A stretch of 13,590 bases of DNA. It comes from Eimeria necatrix. Lineage: Eukaryota; Apicomplexa; Conoidasida; Eucoccidiorida; Eimeriidae. A program made the translations under genes and the position numbers. The stretch lies in contig NW_013654306.1 of assembly GCF_000499385.1 (NCBI RefSeq), positions 17,501 to 31,090 on the forward strand. Reading direction: 5' to 3'. Within the stretch, counting starts at the first letter, position 1; each line of letters opens with the position of its first letter. The notes beneath the pieces were generated by a model. The model was given only the letters and a program-made list of their open reading frames with translations, had not been told where the DNA came from and ran no database searches. Below, piece after piece: positions 1 through 8,534 of this stretch.

Positions 1-137
1 ATAAATACAACTTTGAATTTAAATTTAAATTTAAATTTAAATTTAAATTTAAATTTAAATACAAACAAATTATTTGACTTTGGCCATACAGAAGAAAAGT
101 TAAATATTTATCTTTACGCACAATAATATAAATATAA

Positions 138-168
<31 letters not shown>

Positions 169-600
169 AATATAGATATAAATATAAGTATAAATATAAA
201 TGTAAGTATAAATATAAATACAAATATAAATACAAATACAAATATAAACATAAATATAAATACAAATATAAGTATAGATATATAAACATACATATAAGTA
301 TAAATACAAAAATAGATATAAATATAAATATAAATATAAACACAAACACAAACACAAATATAAATATAAATATAATTATGAATGTAAATATAAACATAAA
401 TATAAACATAAATATAAATATAAATATAAATATAAATATAAATATAAATGTTTAAATAAATATAAGTGTAAATGCAAATACAAATATAAGCATAAATATT
501 CTTAAATAAATATAAACATAAAAATGAAAAAAGTAAAATATTTAAATGAAGATATAACAACATAAACACAACACAATATGCAAATGCATGCATAACTTTA
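1..600. repeat. AT-rich satellite: (TTTAAA)n then (AAATAT)n
   Basis: A TTTAAA hexamer array occupies about 12-60. From about 120 to 530 the sequence is a degenerate AAATAT/AAATAC hexanucleotide array. Tyr/Ile/Leu-rich open frames across it are artefacts. No gene is seen; a TGCATGCA motif ends the block at 585-592. Confidence 0.9.
585..592. promoter_or_regulatory. TGCATGCA motif
   Basis: A perfect palindromic TGCATGCA. This octamer is a known binding site of an ApiAP2 domain in Plasmodium, and GCATGC cores are common in coccidian promoters. Function here is inferred only. Confidence 0.35.
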
Positions 601-959
601 ATTGAAAAAATTGGATTTATTTAATTATTCAAAAAGTGAAATTTAATTTAAATTAAAAACTTCTAAAAGTGCAAAAAGGGGCTTTTTAAAGTGCAGCTTC
701 AGCTGTACGTACACCTCAGAACTCGCTTCTTTTTCTTTCTTTTTGCGACTTTTCGTTTTTTCTTTTTTTTCTTTTTTTAATTTAATTTTTCTTTTTGTTA
801 AACAAAAGTAATCCATTTAAAGCAGCAAGTTTGTCTTTCTAGAATGAATAAATAAATCCTAAAATGCCACATTTGCTTTTTGCATGCATGCACTTCTCTG
901 CAGCTAAATGTCTTTTTATTTTTCTTGCTGCTGCCTTTTTGCTGCCACAAGAACTGCTG
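600..959. other. Gene-poor AT-rich flank
   Basis: This holds AT-rich sequence with pyrimidine runs (725-800), the motif GTACACCTCAG at 709-719 and TGCATGCATGCA at 881-892. It is probably the 3' flank of the minus-strand gene to its right. No gene supported. Confidence 0.5.
881..892. promoter_or_regulatory. TGCATGCATGCA motif
   Basis: Two overlapping TGCATGCA octamers in non-coding AT-rich sequence, 162 bases from an ACGTACACCTCAG motif. Confidence 0.35.
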
Positions 960-1053
960 CTGCTGCAGTGTGTCTCTTGTCTGTAAACTGCAGCGCAGCA
1001 GCAGCTGCTGCTGTTGCTGCTGCTTCACTCTTTGAAGCCGTTTCAACGCAAAC
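960..1053 (-). CDS. Possible additional exon (FALKRLQRVKQ)
   Basis: The minus-strand frame contains MVFALKRLQRVK followed by poly-Gln and LLLRCSLQTRDT. It stays open to a stop at 798 through Lys-rich, AT-rich sequence that looks more like UTR. It could be the last exon of the gene starting at 4596, but no strong acceptor with the right phase is visible. Confidence 0.2.
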
Positions 1054-1249
1054 ACCATCTCTTCAGTTTTGCTGCTATGCAACAGCAGCAGCAGCGTCTT
1101 GCTGCAGCAGCAGCAGCAGCGTTTCGCTGCTGCAGCAGCAGCAGCAAAAGCTGCGGGCCACTCTCAGCTGCGACGGCGGGCCATAGCTGCTGTTGCTGCT
1201 GGCGCTGCTGCTGCAGCGGCGCCGCCTCCAGCAGCAGCACCACCACCAG

Positions 1250-1257
1250 CAGCACCC

Positions 1258-1301
<44 letters not shown>

Positions 1302-1302
1302 C
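1250..1302. repeat. CAG array
   Basis: Near-uninterrupted CAG (plus strand) trinucleotide array, CTG in the sense of the overlapping minus-strand gene model. It most likely lies in an intron or 3' region. Confidence 0.9.
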
Positions 1303-1385
1303 TGCAGCAGCTCAGCCCGAAGCCCCAAATGAGCAGCTTCCCGCTGCCGCCGCCGCATGCGCAAAGTTGCATGCGGCCGGTGCCG

Positions 1386-1439
1386 CCGCCGGGGGCCCCA
1401 CAGGGGGCCCCCCTGGGGGCCCCCCTGGGGGCCCCCTGG
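1386..1439. repeat. GGGGGCCCC palindromic minisatellite
   Basis: Tandem units of about 11-12 bases built on GGGGGCCCCCCT. The minus-strand frame reads Gly-Gly-Pro-Gln. The same unit recurs at 4711-4812 and, in shorter form, near 4396-4455 and 8455-8478. Confidence 0.85.
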
Positions 1440-1445
1440 CAGCAC

Positions 1446-1483
1446 CTGCCAGTGCCCTTCTTTACTAATAGCATATGCAACAC
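1446..1483 (-). CDS. Short exon 4 of the putative mitochondrial protein
   Basis: The acceptor is CCCCTCAG|GT. The exon completes a glycine codon and reads VAYAISKEGHWQ before a possible donor CAG|GTGCTG. An alternative donor GTAAAG lies inside it, after VAYAI. If the exon is not spliced, the frame continues through a Gly-Pro-Gln repeat and poly-Ala to a stop at 1164. Confidence 0.45.
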
Positions 1484-1727
1484 CTGAGGGGCAAAAGGAG
1501 GCAAAGCAGGTGGACAATGAGCAGCAGCAGCAGCAGCAGCAGCAGCTGCAGCAAGTAGAGGAAGCAGCAGCAGCAGCAAGGAAATGGAGCAGCTGCAGCA
1601 GCGGGAAAGCGAATGAGCAGCAGCAGCAGCAGCAGCAGCAAGGAGGAGCACATGCAACGCCTGAACAGCAAGAGGAGGCACAGGGGGCGCGCAATGAGCA
1701 GCAGCAGCAGCAGCAGCAGCAGGAACC

Positions 1728-1775
<48 letters not shown>

Positions 1776-2038
1776 AGGAGCACCGCACCCTTGTAGCGGA
1801 AGAAAGCTCCCCGTACACCCCAGCGGGTTCGCCACCACGGCTTTTCTTTAGGAGGCTCATCGGATTCTGCTGCTGCTGCAGCAGCAGCAGCAGCAGCATC
1901 TGCTGCAGCAACAGGCACTAGCTGCTGCTGCTGCTGACTGGGGGGAACTGCTAACACTCGCTGCATCGCGAGGGGGTCTTCCTCAAGGGTGTTGTCTTCA
2001 TCTTCGTCGCTGTCTTCCAGCTGCTGCTGCAGCAGCAA

Positions 2039-2081
<43 letters not shown>

Positions 2082-2201
2082 TAGCCCTCCTGCAGCAGCT
2101 GCCTGTAGTCAACGCCCATGTGCTCAGCTGCAAGTATGAGGTCGTATAGAGGGGGCCGAGGGACCTCATCCTCCTTCCTGCTTCTGCTGCTGCTGCTGCT
2201 T

Positions 2202-2241
<40 letters not shown>

Positions 2242-2568
2242 CTGCGTCGATGAGGCTGCTGCCTTTGCTGCTGATGCTGCTGCTGGGGCCTGCTGGCTGC
2301 TGCAGCATTTTCTCTGCTGCGACGAGCCCGGGGGGCAGCAGCGCCGTGTTGTCCTCGGGGTGTGGGGAGAGCAGCAGCTGGGGCTGCTGCAGCAGCTGCT
2401 GCTGCTGCAGCTCCTGCTGCTGCAGCAGCTGCTGCGGAGGCAGCACCCCGTGCCGCTTCAAGTGTATGTACATGTACTTCTTAACTGAACATTCTCCAAG
2501 AAGTTGAACGAAAGAAGAAAGCCGGTAAGGGTGCCGCACAATAGCAGGCAGCGGCCGCACACCTGCGC

Positions 2569-2618
<50 letters not shown>

Positions 2619-2710
2619 GGCAGCAGCGGCAGCAGCAGGGGGAGCGGCGGGAATGGGGACGCTGTGGGGCTTTGGAAGAGGGCCGAAGCTGCGCTAGGCG
2701 GGGTGACCGA

Positions 2711-2741
<31 letters not shown>

Positions 2742-2918
2742 CAGCCCACCCATGCCCGCTGCAGCAGCAGCAGCAGCAGCAGCAGCACAGCCAACCCATA
2801 CCAGCGGCAGCAGCAGCAACAGCTGCAGCTGCTGCAGCAGCAGCAGAGCTGGCAGCAACGGCAGCAGCAAAACCACTGCCGCCCACGCAACCCACACCCC
2901 CAGCAGCAGCAACACGCT

Positions 2919-2961
<43 letters not shown>

Positions 2962-3115
2962 TACCTCCGTGCTGCTGGTAGCGAATGAAGTCGAAGAACT
3001 TGGGTTTGTTAGTTTTGTCGATTTGCTGCGAAAGGAAAGCAGCAGAAAAAGTCCCGAAGCGGCGGACAAAGTCTACAGCCCAAGGCAGCGGGAGAGTTTG
3101 GAGGCAGCGGGAGAG

Positions 3116-3160
<45 letters not shown>

Positions 3161-3387
3161 CACCCGCTGCTGCTGCAGGCAGCGAGACACCACGACACTG
3201 AAAGCAGCAGACAAGGACTCGTAGCGCCGCTGCGACGGGAGGTCCCTATACACCCCAATCCGCGTCAGCAGCTGCAGCACAACTTCTGCTGGCAGCTGCT
3301 GCAGCAGCAGCAGCAGGAAGCTTCTGTTCAAAGTTGCTGCTGGAACGGAGTCAATGTCGCACACCTTCAGCACCTGCACGCGCCTCT

Positions 3388-3427
<40 letters not shown>

Positions 3428-3656
3428 GAGCCAGCAGCAGCAGCAAAAGCACAGCAGCAGCAGCAAAGCAGCAGCAGCAGCAGCAAAGCAGCAGCAGCAG
3501 CAAAGGCGCAGCAGCAACGGGGAGTGAGGCAGAAGAAAGCGGGAGGCGGCCAGGGATAAGAAACGGGCGCTCGTCGCAACGCAGCAGCAGCAGCAGCAGC
3601 AGCAGCAACGGAGCAATGTTAGCAGCAGCAGCAACAAAACTCCCCGCACAGCAGCA

Positions 3657-3689
<33 letters not shown>

Positions 3690-3774
3690 CCTCTTTTGGG
3701 TGCCTTTTGCTCCACTGCTGCCTCCCCGTCTCTCTCTCTACGAGCCTTTGTCTCTCCTTGAGCGGAACGCTCGA

Positions 3775-3815
<41 letters not shown>

Positions 3816-3955
3816 TTGGTGCTGCAGCAGCAGCTAGCTTCTCCGCCAGCGCCAGCCGCTGCAGCAGGGCCCCCCGGCGTCTGGCCTTTTCTCCTTCCAA
3901 GTGTGGGGCCCCCAAAGGGGTGTCGTCTTTGAGGCCCCTGCGGACAAGAAATGTG

Positions 3956-4006
<51 letters not shown>

Positions 4007-4112
4007 CCTGCTGCTGCTGCTGTCCCTGCTGCTGCGTGCCGGCTCAGCAGCGGCGACACTGCAGCCGCGCTGTCGCCGTCTCCTTCACATTCAAAATCCG
4101 GCAAATCCCTTG

Positions 4113-4156
<44 letters not shown>

Positions 4157-4483
4157 ATGCTGCTGCTGCTGCCCAGCCAGAGAGCAGCGTGGGCGGGCCC
4201 TGGGATCTCGCAAGCGGAGAAAAGGGGATCGTCGGGATCGTCAGTAATGTCTCCCCAGTCCCCTGCTGCTGCTGCTGCTGCTGCAGCTGCTGCTGCTGCA
4301 GCAGGAGCATCTTCATCTGCTGCTGCTGCTGCTGCAGCAGGAGCGTTGTCTTCTGCTGCTGCTGCTGCTGCTGCTGCTTCTGCTGCAGCAGGGGCCACCC
4401 GCAGGGCCCCTGGGGGGCCCCTGGAAGCAGGACAGGGCTGCTCAGGGGGCCCCGTGCTAAGAGCGCGCCGCCCCAGCAGCAGC

Positions 4484-4529
<46 letters not shown>

Positions 4530-4596
4530 AGCTGCTGCAGCAGCTCTTGCTGCAGCGGAAGCTGAGCAGCTGCCTCCGGAGGATCCTAGGCAGCAT
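1446..4596 (-). CDS. Putative mitochondrial protein with poly-Ser/Ala/Gln insertions, at least four exons; family not recognised
   Basis: Exons 4596-3691, 3385-2965, 2562-1789 and 1483-1446 join with matching phases (0|0, 1|2, 1|2) into about 713 residues. The ATG begins MLPRILRRQLLSFRCSK, which is Arg-rich, without acidic residues and amphipathic in style, as in a mitochondrial presequence. Less repetitive segments look like real protein: TLNRSFLLLLLQQLPAEVVL, LLTRIGVYRDLPSQRRYESL, GECSVKKYMYIHLKRHGVLP, LYDLILAAEHMGVDYRQLLQ and WWRTRWGVRGAFFRYKG followed across a junction by VAYAISKEGHW. The helix-rich exon 2 could belong to an organellar RNA-binding helical-repeat protein, but I see no diagnostic motif and assign no function. 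Homopolymers inside the exons are Ser, Ala and Gln. The C-terminus is not fixed: reading on from 1446 gives a stop at 1164, or a further exon may lie near 1053-960. Confidence 0.62.
1789..2562 (-). CDS. Exon 3 of the putative mitochondrial protein
   Basis: The acceptor is GCGCAG|GTGTG. The exon encodes VRPLPAIVRHPYRLSSFVQL, KKYMYIHLKRHG, Gln-rich and Ser-rich inserts, PPLYDLILAAEHMGVDYRQL, an acidic EDSDEDEDNTLEEDP segment and WWRTRWGVRGAFFRYK. The donor is AAGG|GTGCGG, phase 1. Confidence 0.6.
2965..3385 (-). CDS. Exon 2 of the putative mitochondrial protein
   Basis: The acceptor is CTGCAG|AGGCGC. The exon reads RRVQVLKVCDIDSVPAATLN, a Leu-rich probable helical region, an in-frame poly-Ala run (3163-3118) and a non-repetitive end WAVDFVRRFGTFSAAFLSQQ then IDKTNKPKFFDFIRYQQHG. 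The donor is GAG|GTAGCT, phase 1. Confidence 0.62.
3691..4596 (-). CDS. Exon 1 of the putative mitochondrial protein
   Basis: It opens with ATG at 4596-4594, downstream of an AT-rich spacer that is the likely promoter. The presequence-like first 17 residues are followed by poly-Ser, then Gly/Pro-rich sequence, poly-Ala blocks, an acidic stretch GDWGDITDDPDDPLFS, more poly-Ser and poly-Ala, and a charged end LKERQRLVERETGRQQWSK. The inferred donor is GAG|GTGCTG, phase 0. Confidence 0.62.
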
Positions 4597-4599
4597 TTA

Positions 4600-4705
4600 A
4601 AGCAGCAAAAAACAGCATTTAAAATATTTAAATTTAATTTAATTTAATTTTTAATTTAATTTTAAATTTAATTTTAAATTAAACAAAAGATTTATATTTT
4701 TAAAG
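4600..4705. promoter_or_regulatory. AT-rich spacer upstream of the 4596 start
   Basis: TTTAATTTAAATTT-type sequence directly upstream of the ATG at 4596. It is the most likely promoter/5' UTR region of the putative mitochondrial gene, by position only. No specific core element recognised. Confidence 0.3.
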
Positions 4706-4710
4706 CATTG

Positions 4711-4812
4711 GGGGGCCCCCAAGCCACAGCAGGGCTTGGGGGGCCCCCTGGGGCCCCCCTGGGGGCCCCTGGGGGCCCCTGGGGGCCCCCTGGGGGCCCC
4801 CAGGGGCCCCAG
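4711..4812. repeat. GGGGGCCCC minisatellite with hairpin
   Basis: Positions 4711-4725 and 4733-4748 form an almost perfect inverted repeat (GGGGGCCCCCAAGCC and its complement, one extra G) around a seven-base loop. It is followed by about seven units of roughly ten bases, TGGGGGCCCC, each itself palindromic. The block is pure GC in strongly AT-rich surroundings. Confidence 0.9.
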
Positions 4813-4919
4813 TGAAGAATATATAAAAATAAAAATATATAAATTTAATTTTTTAAATTAAAAAATATATTAATATTAATTATATTTGCTTTAATTCATT
4901 TTGTTCTGGCTGGATTAAT
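4813..4919. other. AT-rich spacer
   Basis: AT-rich sequence between the GC-rich palindrome block and the CTG minisatellite. No gene seen. Confidence 0.6.
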
Positions 4920-5970
4920 AGGCAGCGCTGCTGCAGCAGCAGCAGCAGCTGCTGCTGGAACTCTTACTGCAGCAACTGTTGCTGCTGCTCCTGCTGCAGC
5001 AACTGTTGCTGCTGCTCCTGCTGCAGCAACTGCTGCTGCTGCTACTGCTACTGCAGCAACTGCTGCTGCTGCTTTTGCTGCTGCAGTAACTGCTGCTGCA
5101 GCAACTGCTGCTGCAGCAACTGCTGCTCTTGCTGTTGCTGCTGCTGCTACTGCTGCTGCAGCAACTGCTGCTGCAGCAACTGTTGCTGCTGCTGTTGCTG
5201 CTGCTGCTACTGCTGCTGCAGCAACTGCTGCTGCAGCAACTGCTGCTGCTGCTGTTGCTGCTGCACAAACTGCTGCTGCTGCTCCCACTGCTGGTGCTGC
5301 TGCAGCACCTGCTACTGACTACTGCAGCAGCTGCTACTGCTGCTGCAGCAACTGCTGCTGTAGCAACTGCTGCTGCTGCTGTTGCTGCTGCACAAACTGC
5401 TGCTGCTGCTCCCACTGCTGGTGCTGCTGCAGCAGCTGCTACTGCTACTGCAGCAGCTGCTACTGCTGCTGCAGCAACTGCTGCTGCAGCAACTGCTGCT
5501 GCTGCTGTTGCTGCTGCACAAACTGCTGCTGCTGCTCCCACTGCTGGTGCTACTGCAGCAGCTGCTACTGCTACTGCAGCAGCTGCTACTGCTACTGCAG
5601 CAGCTGCTACTGCTACTGCAGCAGCTCCTGCTGCTACTGCAGCAGCTCCTGCTGCTACTGCAGCAGCTCCTGCTGCTACTGCAGCAGCTCCTGCTGCTTC
5701 TGCTGCTGCTTTTGCAATTGCTGTTGCTCCGCCTGCTGCTTCCGCTGCAGCACCTGCCGCTGCTGCTACTGCGGCAAGTTGCTGCTGCGTCCGCAGCTAC
5801 TGCTGCTGTGTCTGCAGTTGCTGCTGCAGCTGCTGCTGCTGCTGCTGTGTCTACAGTTGCTGCTGCAGCTGCTGCTGCTGCTACTGTGCCTGCAGTTGCT
5901 GCTGCTGCTGCTGCTGCCGGTAGTTCTGCTGCTGCTTGCGGCCGGACTCTGGATACAAGCTGCTGCACTC
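4920..5970. repeat. CTG-based minisatellite with higher-order units
   Basis: Imperfect GCTGCTGCAGCAACT units occupy the first part. A higher-order unit marked by CTGCACAAACTGCTG and CCCACTGCTGGTGCTG starts three times (CACAAAC at 5264, 5391 and 5517; periods 127 and 126). A 21-base unit (CTACTGCAGCAGCTCCTGCTG) repeats four times around 5615-5700, and a 39-base unit (CTGTGTCTGCAGTTG at 5806, 5845, 5884) three times. No ATG occurs on either strand, so the long Ala/Thr, Leu and Ser frames cannot start here. Confidence 0.85.
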
Positions 5971-5972
5971 CA

Positions 5973-6010
5973 AAACCCTAAACCCTAATAAACCCTAAAC
6001 CCTAAACCCT
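5973..6010 (+). repeat. Telomere-like AAACCCT block
   Basis: About five AAACCCT units with one AATAAACCCT interruption. The C-rich strand is the plus strand here, opposite to the blocks right of 7000. Confidence 0.95.
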
Positions 6011-6058
6011 CGTCTACTCCCCGCTGCAGCAGCTCTTCCCATTCCGCTGCTGCAGTCA

Positions 6059-6093
6059 AAACCCTAAACCCTAAACCCTAAACCCTAAACCCT
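6059..6093 (+). repeat. Telomere-like AAACCCT block
   Basis: Five perfect AAACCCT units, preceded by CTGCAGTCAA. Same orientation as the block at 5973-6010. Confidence 0.97.
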
Positions 6094-6340
6094 CGAACTA
6101 GGAGGGACAGGAGCAAATAGAAAAGAAGAAGATGTATCAGAAGAGAGATAGGAAGCAAAAATAAGGGAAGAGCAGCAGCAGCAGCTGCTGCTGCTGGCGC
6201 TGCTCCTGTTGCTGCTGCTGCTTCTGTAGCGCAGCAGCCGCTGGACGACCCGCTGCGACTGCGGCAACTGCTGCTGCTGCTGCTGCACCTGCTGCTGCTG
6301 CTGCAGCTGGCGAGTTAACACAGAAGCACAGATAATTATT
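6094..6340. other. CTG-rich low-complexity stretch
   Basis: Purine-rich sequence (6100-6170) followed by interrupted CTG repeats. The minus-strand frame from 6321 (MLTRQ then poly-Gln) is open but not convincing. No gene assigned. Confidence 0.4.
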
Positions 6341-6492
6341 TATTTGTTTTTCAATTTGTCCATTTGTCTTTATATATATTTACATTTATATTTATAATTA
6401 GGGCCCAAGACATATATAATATATATATACATCCAAATCTACATATATATATACTGCAGGTGGAATGCCGCAAAAATAAAGCGCAAAAAGAA

Positions 6493-6523
<31 letters not shown>

Positions 6524-6546
6524 ATGGAATTAAAAGAAGAAATAAA

Positions 6547-6585
6547 TGCATGCAAAGAGTTCTTGAATGCATGCAACTGCATGCA
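6547..6585. promoter_or_regulatory. Three TGCATGCA motifs
   Basis: Perfect TGCATGCA octamers at 6547-6554, 6568-6575 and 6578-6585. Such clustering fits a transcription-factor site of the ApiAP2 type; function is inferred. Confidence 0.4.
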
Positions 6586-6785
6586 ACTTTGCGCACCATC
6601 GGGCCACTGCAGAAATTGTTGGATTCAGCTTTGCATTTTCTCGGGTTTTTTCCGTTTAAATGCCCTTTTTTGGCAATTAAATTCATTTATTATTGTTTTT
6701 TATTGTTTATTTTCTTTTTTTTCTGCATTTAATCTTTTGTTTTGATGCAAAAGCGCCTTTTCCCTTTTTTTCGCGCCCACTTTCA

Positions 6786-6840
6786 GGTGTACAGGCAGCT
6801 GCGCGTACACCCCAGCCGGGTGTACGTGCGTTCAGGTGTA
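6786..6840. promoter_or_regulatory. GTACACC/GGTGTAC motif cluster
   Basis: GGTGTACA, GCGTACACCCCAG, GGGTGTACGTG and AGGTGTA occur within 55 bases in both orientations. GTACACCCCAG recurs at 9075-9085 and GTACACCTCAG at 709-719. No known factor is assigned. Confidence 0.35.
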
Positions 6841-7078
6841 TCTGCAGCTCCAAGATCTATTCATTCATTTATTTATTCATTTGTTTGTTTATTTATTCAT
6901 TTATTCATTTATTTATTTATTTATTTATGTATTTATTTATTTATTTATTTATTTATTTATTTCCGCACTTTCGACTGCATTTCATAAATGCACTTCACAC
7001 TTTGCTTTTATTTTGTCCACCTTGCATTTGAGGCCCCCCTGAGTTGCAGCAGCAGCAGCGCGCCTTCAAACCTCCTTC

Positions 7079-7112
7079 TAGGGTTTAGGGTTTAGGGTTT
7101 AGGGTTTAGGGT
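7079..7112 (-). repeat. Telomere-like AGGGTTT block
   Basis: About five AGGGTTT units on the plus strand (AAACCCT on the minus strand). It lies downstream of the Gln/Glu-rich coding candidate. Confidence 0.97.
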
Positions 7113-7311
7113 TGCTGTGGGTCCCTCGCATTGGAGTTTTTTTATTTTCTTCATTTGTTCTTTAATTCATCCATTCTTCCAATTCTTCATTTATAATAAT
7201 TGAGCACTTTCATCATTTGTCTCTTTCGCCTGCTGCTGCTGCTGCTGCTGCAGCAGCAGCAGCAGCAGCAGCAGCAGCACGGGCTGCGCCCCCACCCCGC
7301 CACCCCCGCTG
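7113..7311. other. Segment between two telomere-like blocks
   Basis: AT- and pyrimidine-rich sequence, then a CTG/CAG array with a switch of orientation at 7231-7279 that makes a perfect hairpin-forming palindrome. A further exon of the 8611-7345 gene could lie here, but none is recognisable. Confidence 0.4.
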
Positions 7312-7346
7312 AGGGTTTAGGGTTTAGGGTTTAGGGTTTAGGGTTT
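7312..7346 (-). repeat. Telomere-like AGGGTTT block
   Basis: Five perfect AGGGTTT units. On the minus strand the block begins right after AAGGTTCA as GTAAACCCT, overlapping the apparent TAA stop of the Gln/Glu-rich candidate. Confidence 0.97.
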
Positions 7347-7444
7347 ACTGAACCTTTTGCTTCATCATCTCCATACCAGACCTGAGACCCTGCTTCAACT
7401 TTCTAAAAAGCCCCCTAACTGTGGGCCTTCTTTCTGGCTCCTGC

Positions 7445-7490
<46 letters not shown>

Positions 7491-7574
7491 CCTTAGCTGT
7501 CTCCGACTCTGTCTCCCCTGCTGCTGCTGATTTTGGCTCTGCTGCTGCCACGCTGTCACTGTGTGCTTCGCTGG

Positions 7575-7629
<55 letters not shown>

Positions 7630-8502
7630 CTTGCCTTCCTCCTCCTCTTGCTGGCGCTGCTGCTGCTGCGTCTGCTGCTGCTGCAGCTGGTTCTGCTGCT
7701 CCATTTCCTCCTGCTGCTGCTCCTGCTGCTCTTGCGGCGCTGGCAGTTGCTGCTCCTGCTGCTGCTCCTCGTCCTGCTGCTGCTGCTCGTCGTCCTGCTG
7801 CTGCTGCTCCTCGTCCTGCTGCTGCTGCTCCTCGTCCTGCTGCTGCTGCTCCTCATCCTGCTGCTGCAGCTTCTCTTCCTGCTGCTGCAACTCCTCTTGC
7901 TGCAGCTCCTCTTCCTGCTGCTGCAGCTCCTCTTCCTGCTGCTGCAACTCCTCTTCCTGCTGCTGCGGCTCCTCTTCCTGCTGCTGCGGCTCCTCTTCCT
8001 GCTGCTGCAGCAACTCTCCCAGCTGCTGCAGCTCCTCTTCCAGCTGCTGCAGCTCCTCTTCCTGCTGCTGCTGCAGCTCCTCTTCCTGCTGCAGCAGCTC
8101 CTCTTCCTGCTGCTGCAGCTCCTGCTCCTCTTCCTGCTGCTGCTGCAGCAGCTGCTGCTGCTGCTGCTGCACCTCGTCTTCTCTTAGCTGGACCTCTCCA
8201 TGGTGCTCTTCCTCCTCCGCCAGCTGCAGCAGCAGCTGCTGCTGCCTGCGCTGCTGCCTGCGCTGCTGCTGCCGCCGCTGCTCCTCTTGCTGCTGCTGCT
8301 CATCAGTGTGCTGCAGCAGCAGGAGCAGGCCCCAAGTCCAGCAGATCACTGAGGCCACTGAGCTCCAGCAGCTCTTGAATGTAAGCTTCTGCTGCCAGCA
8401 CTGCTGCTGCTGCTGCTGCTTCTGCCTGGGCCTCTGCAGGGTCCCTGCGGGCTCTGGGGGCCCCTGAGGGGGGGCCCCTGAAGCTGGCGGGCGGGGGGGC
8501 GT

Positions 8503-8534
<32 letters not shown>

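Larger units (their letters stand above)
6341..7078. other. AT-rich intergenic stretch with tetranucleotide arrays
   Basis: It contains (AAAT)n at about 6491-6525 and (ATTT)n at about 6855-6962. Between them are three TGCATGCA motifs and a GTACACC-rich cluster. Open frames are low complexity (Tyr/Ile/Phe). No gene supported. Confidence 0.6.

Noticed and set aside
100..593. Tyr/Ile/Leu-rich minus-strand frames on the left edge
   Set aside because: Translations of the AAATAT hexanucleotide satellite.
1043..2890. A single 615-codon minus-strand frame as one uninterrupted gene
   Set aside because: Its right and left parts are poly-Cys/Leu from sense CTG arrays, which behave like introns; only the central part (2562-1789) looks like protein and is kept as an exon.
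5129..5923. Long plus-strand Leu then Thr/Ala-rich open frame
   Set aside because: It has no ATG, changes composition because of a one-base repeat offset, and is open only because CTG arrays lack stops.
4920..5970. CRISPR-like array
   Set aside because: Units are trinucleotide-derived with no unique spacers, and the genome is eukaryotic.
5973..6093. True chromosome end or subtelomere
   Set aside because: The blocks are short, interstitial, in both orientations, and several lie within introns of a conserved gene.
6693..7042. Phe/Ile/Tyr-rich plus-strand frames resembling membrane segments
   Set aside because: Caused by the ATTT tetranucleotide array; three frames are equally open.
7421..8467. 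Plus-strand Cys/Ser and Ala/Pro frames
   Set aside because: They are antisense shadows of the Gln/Glu-rich minus-strand frame.
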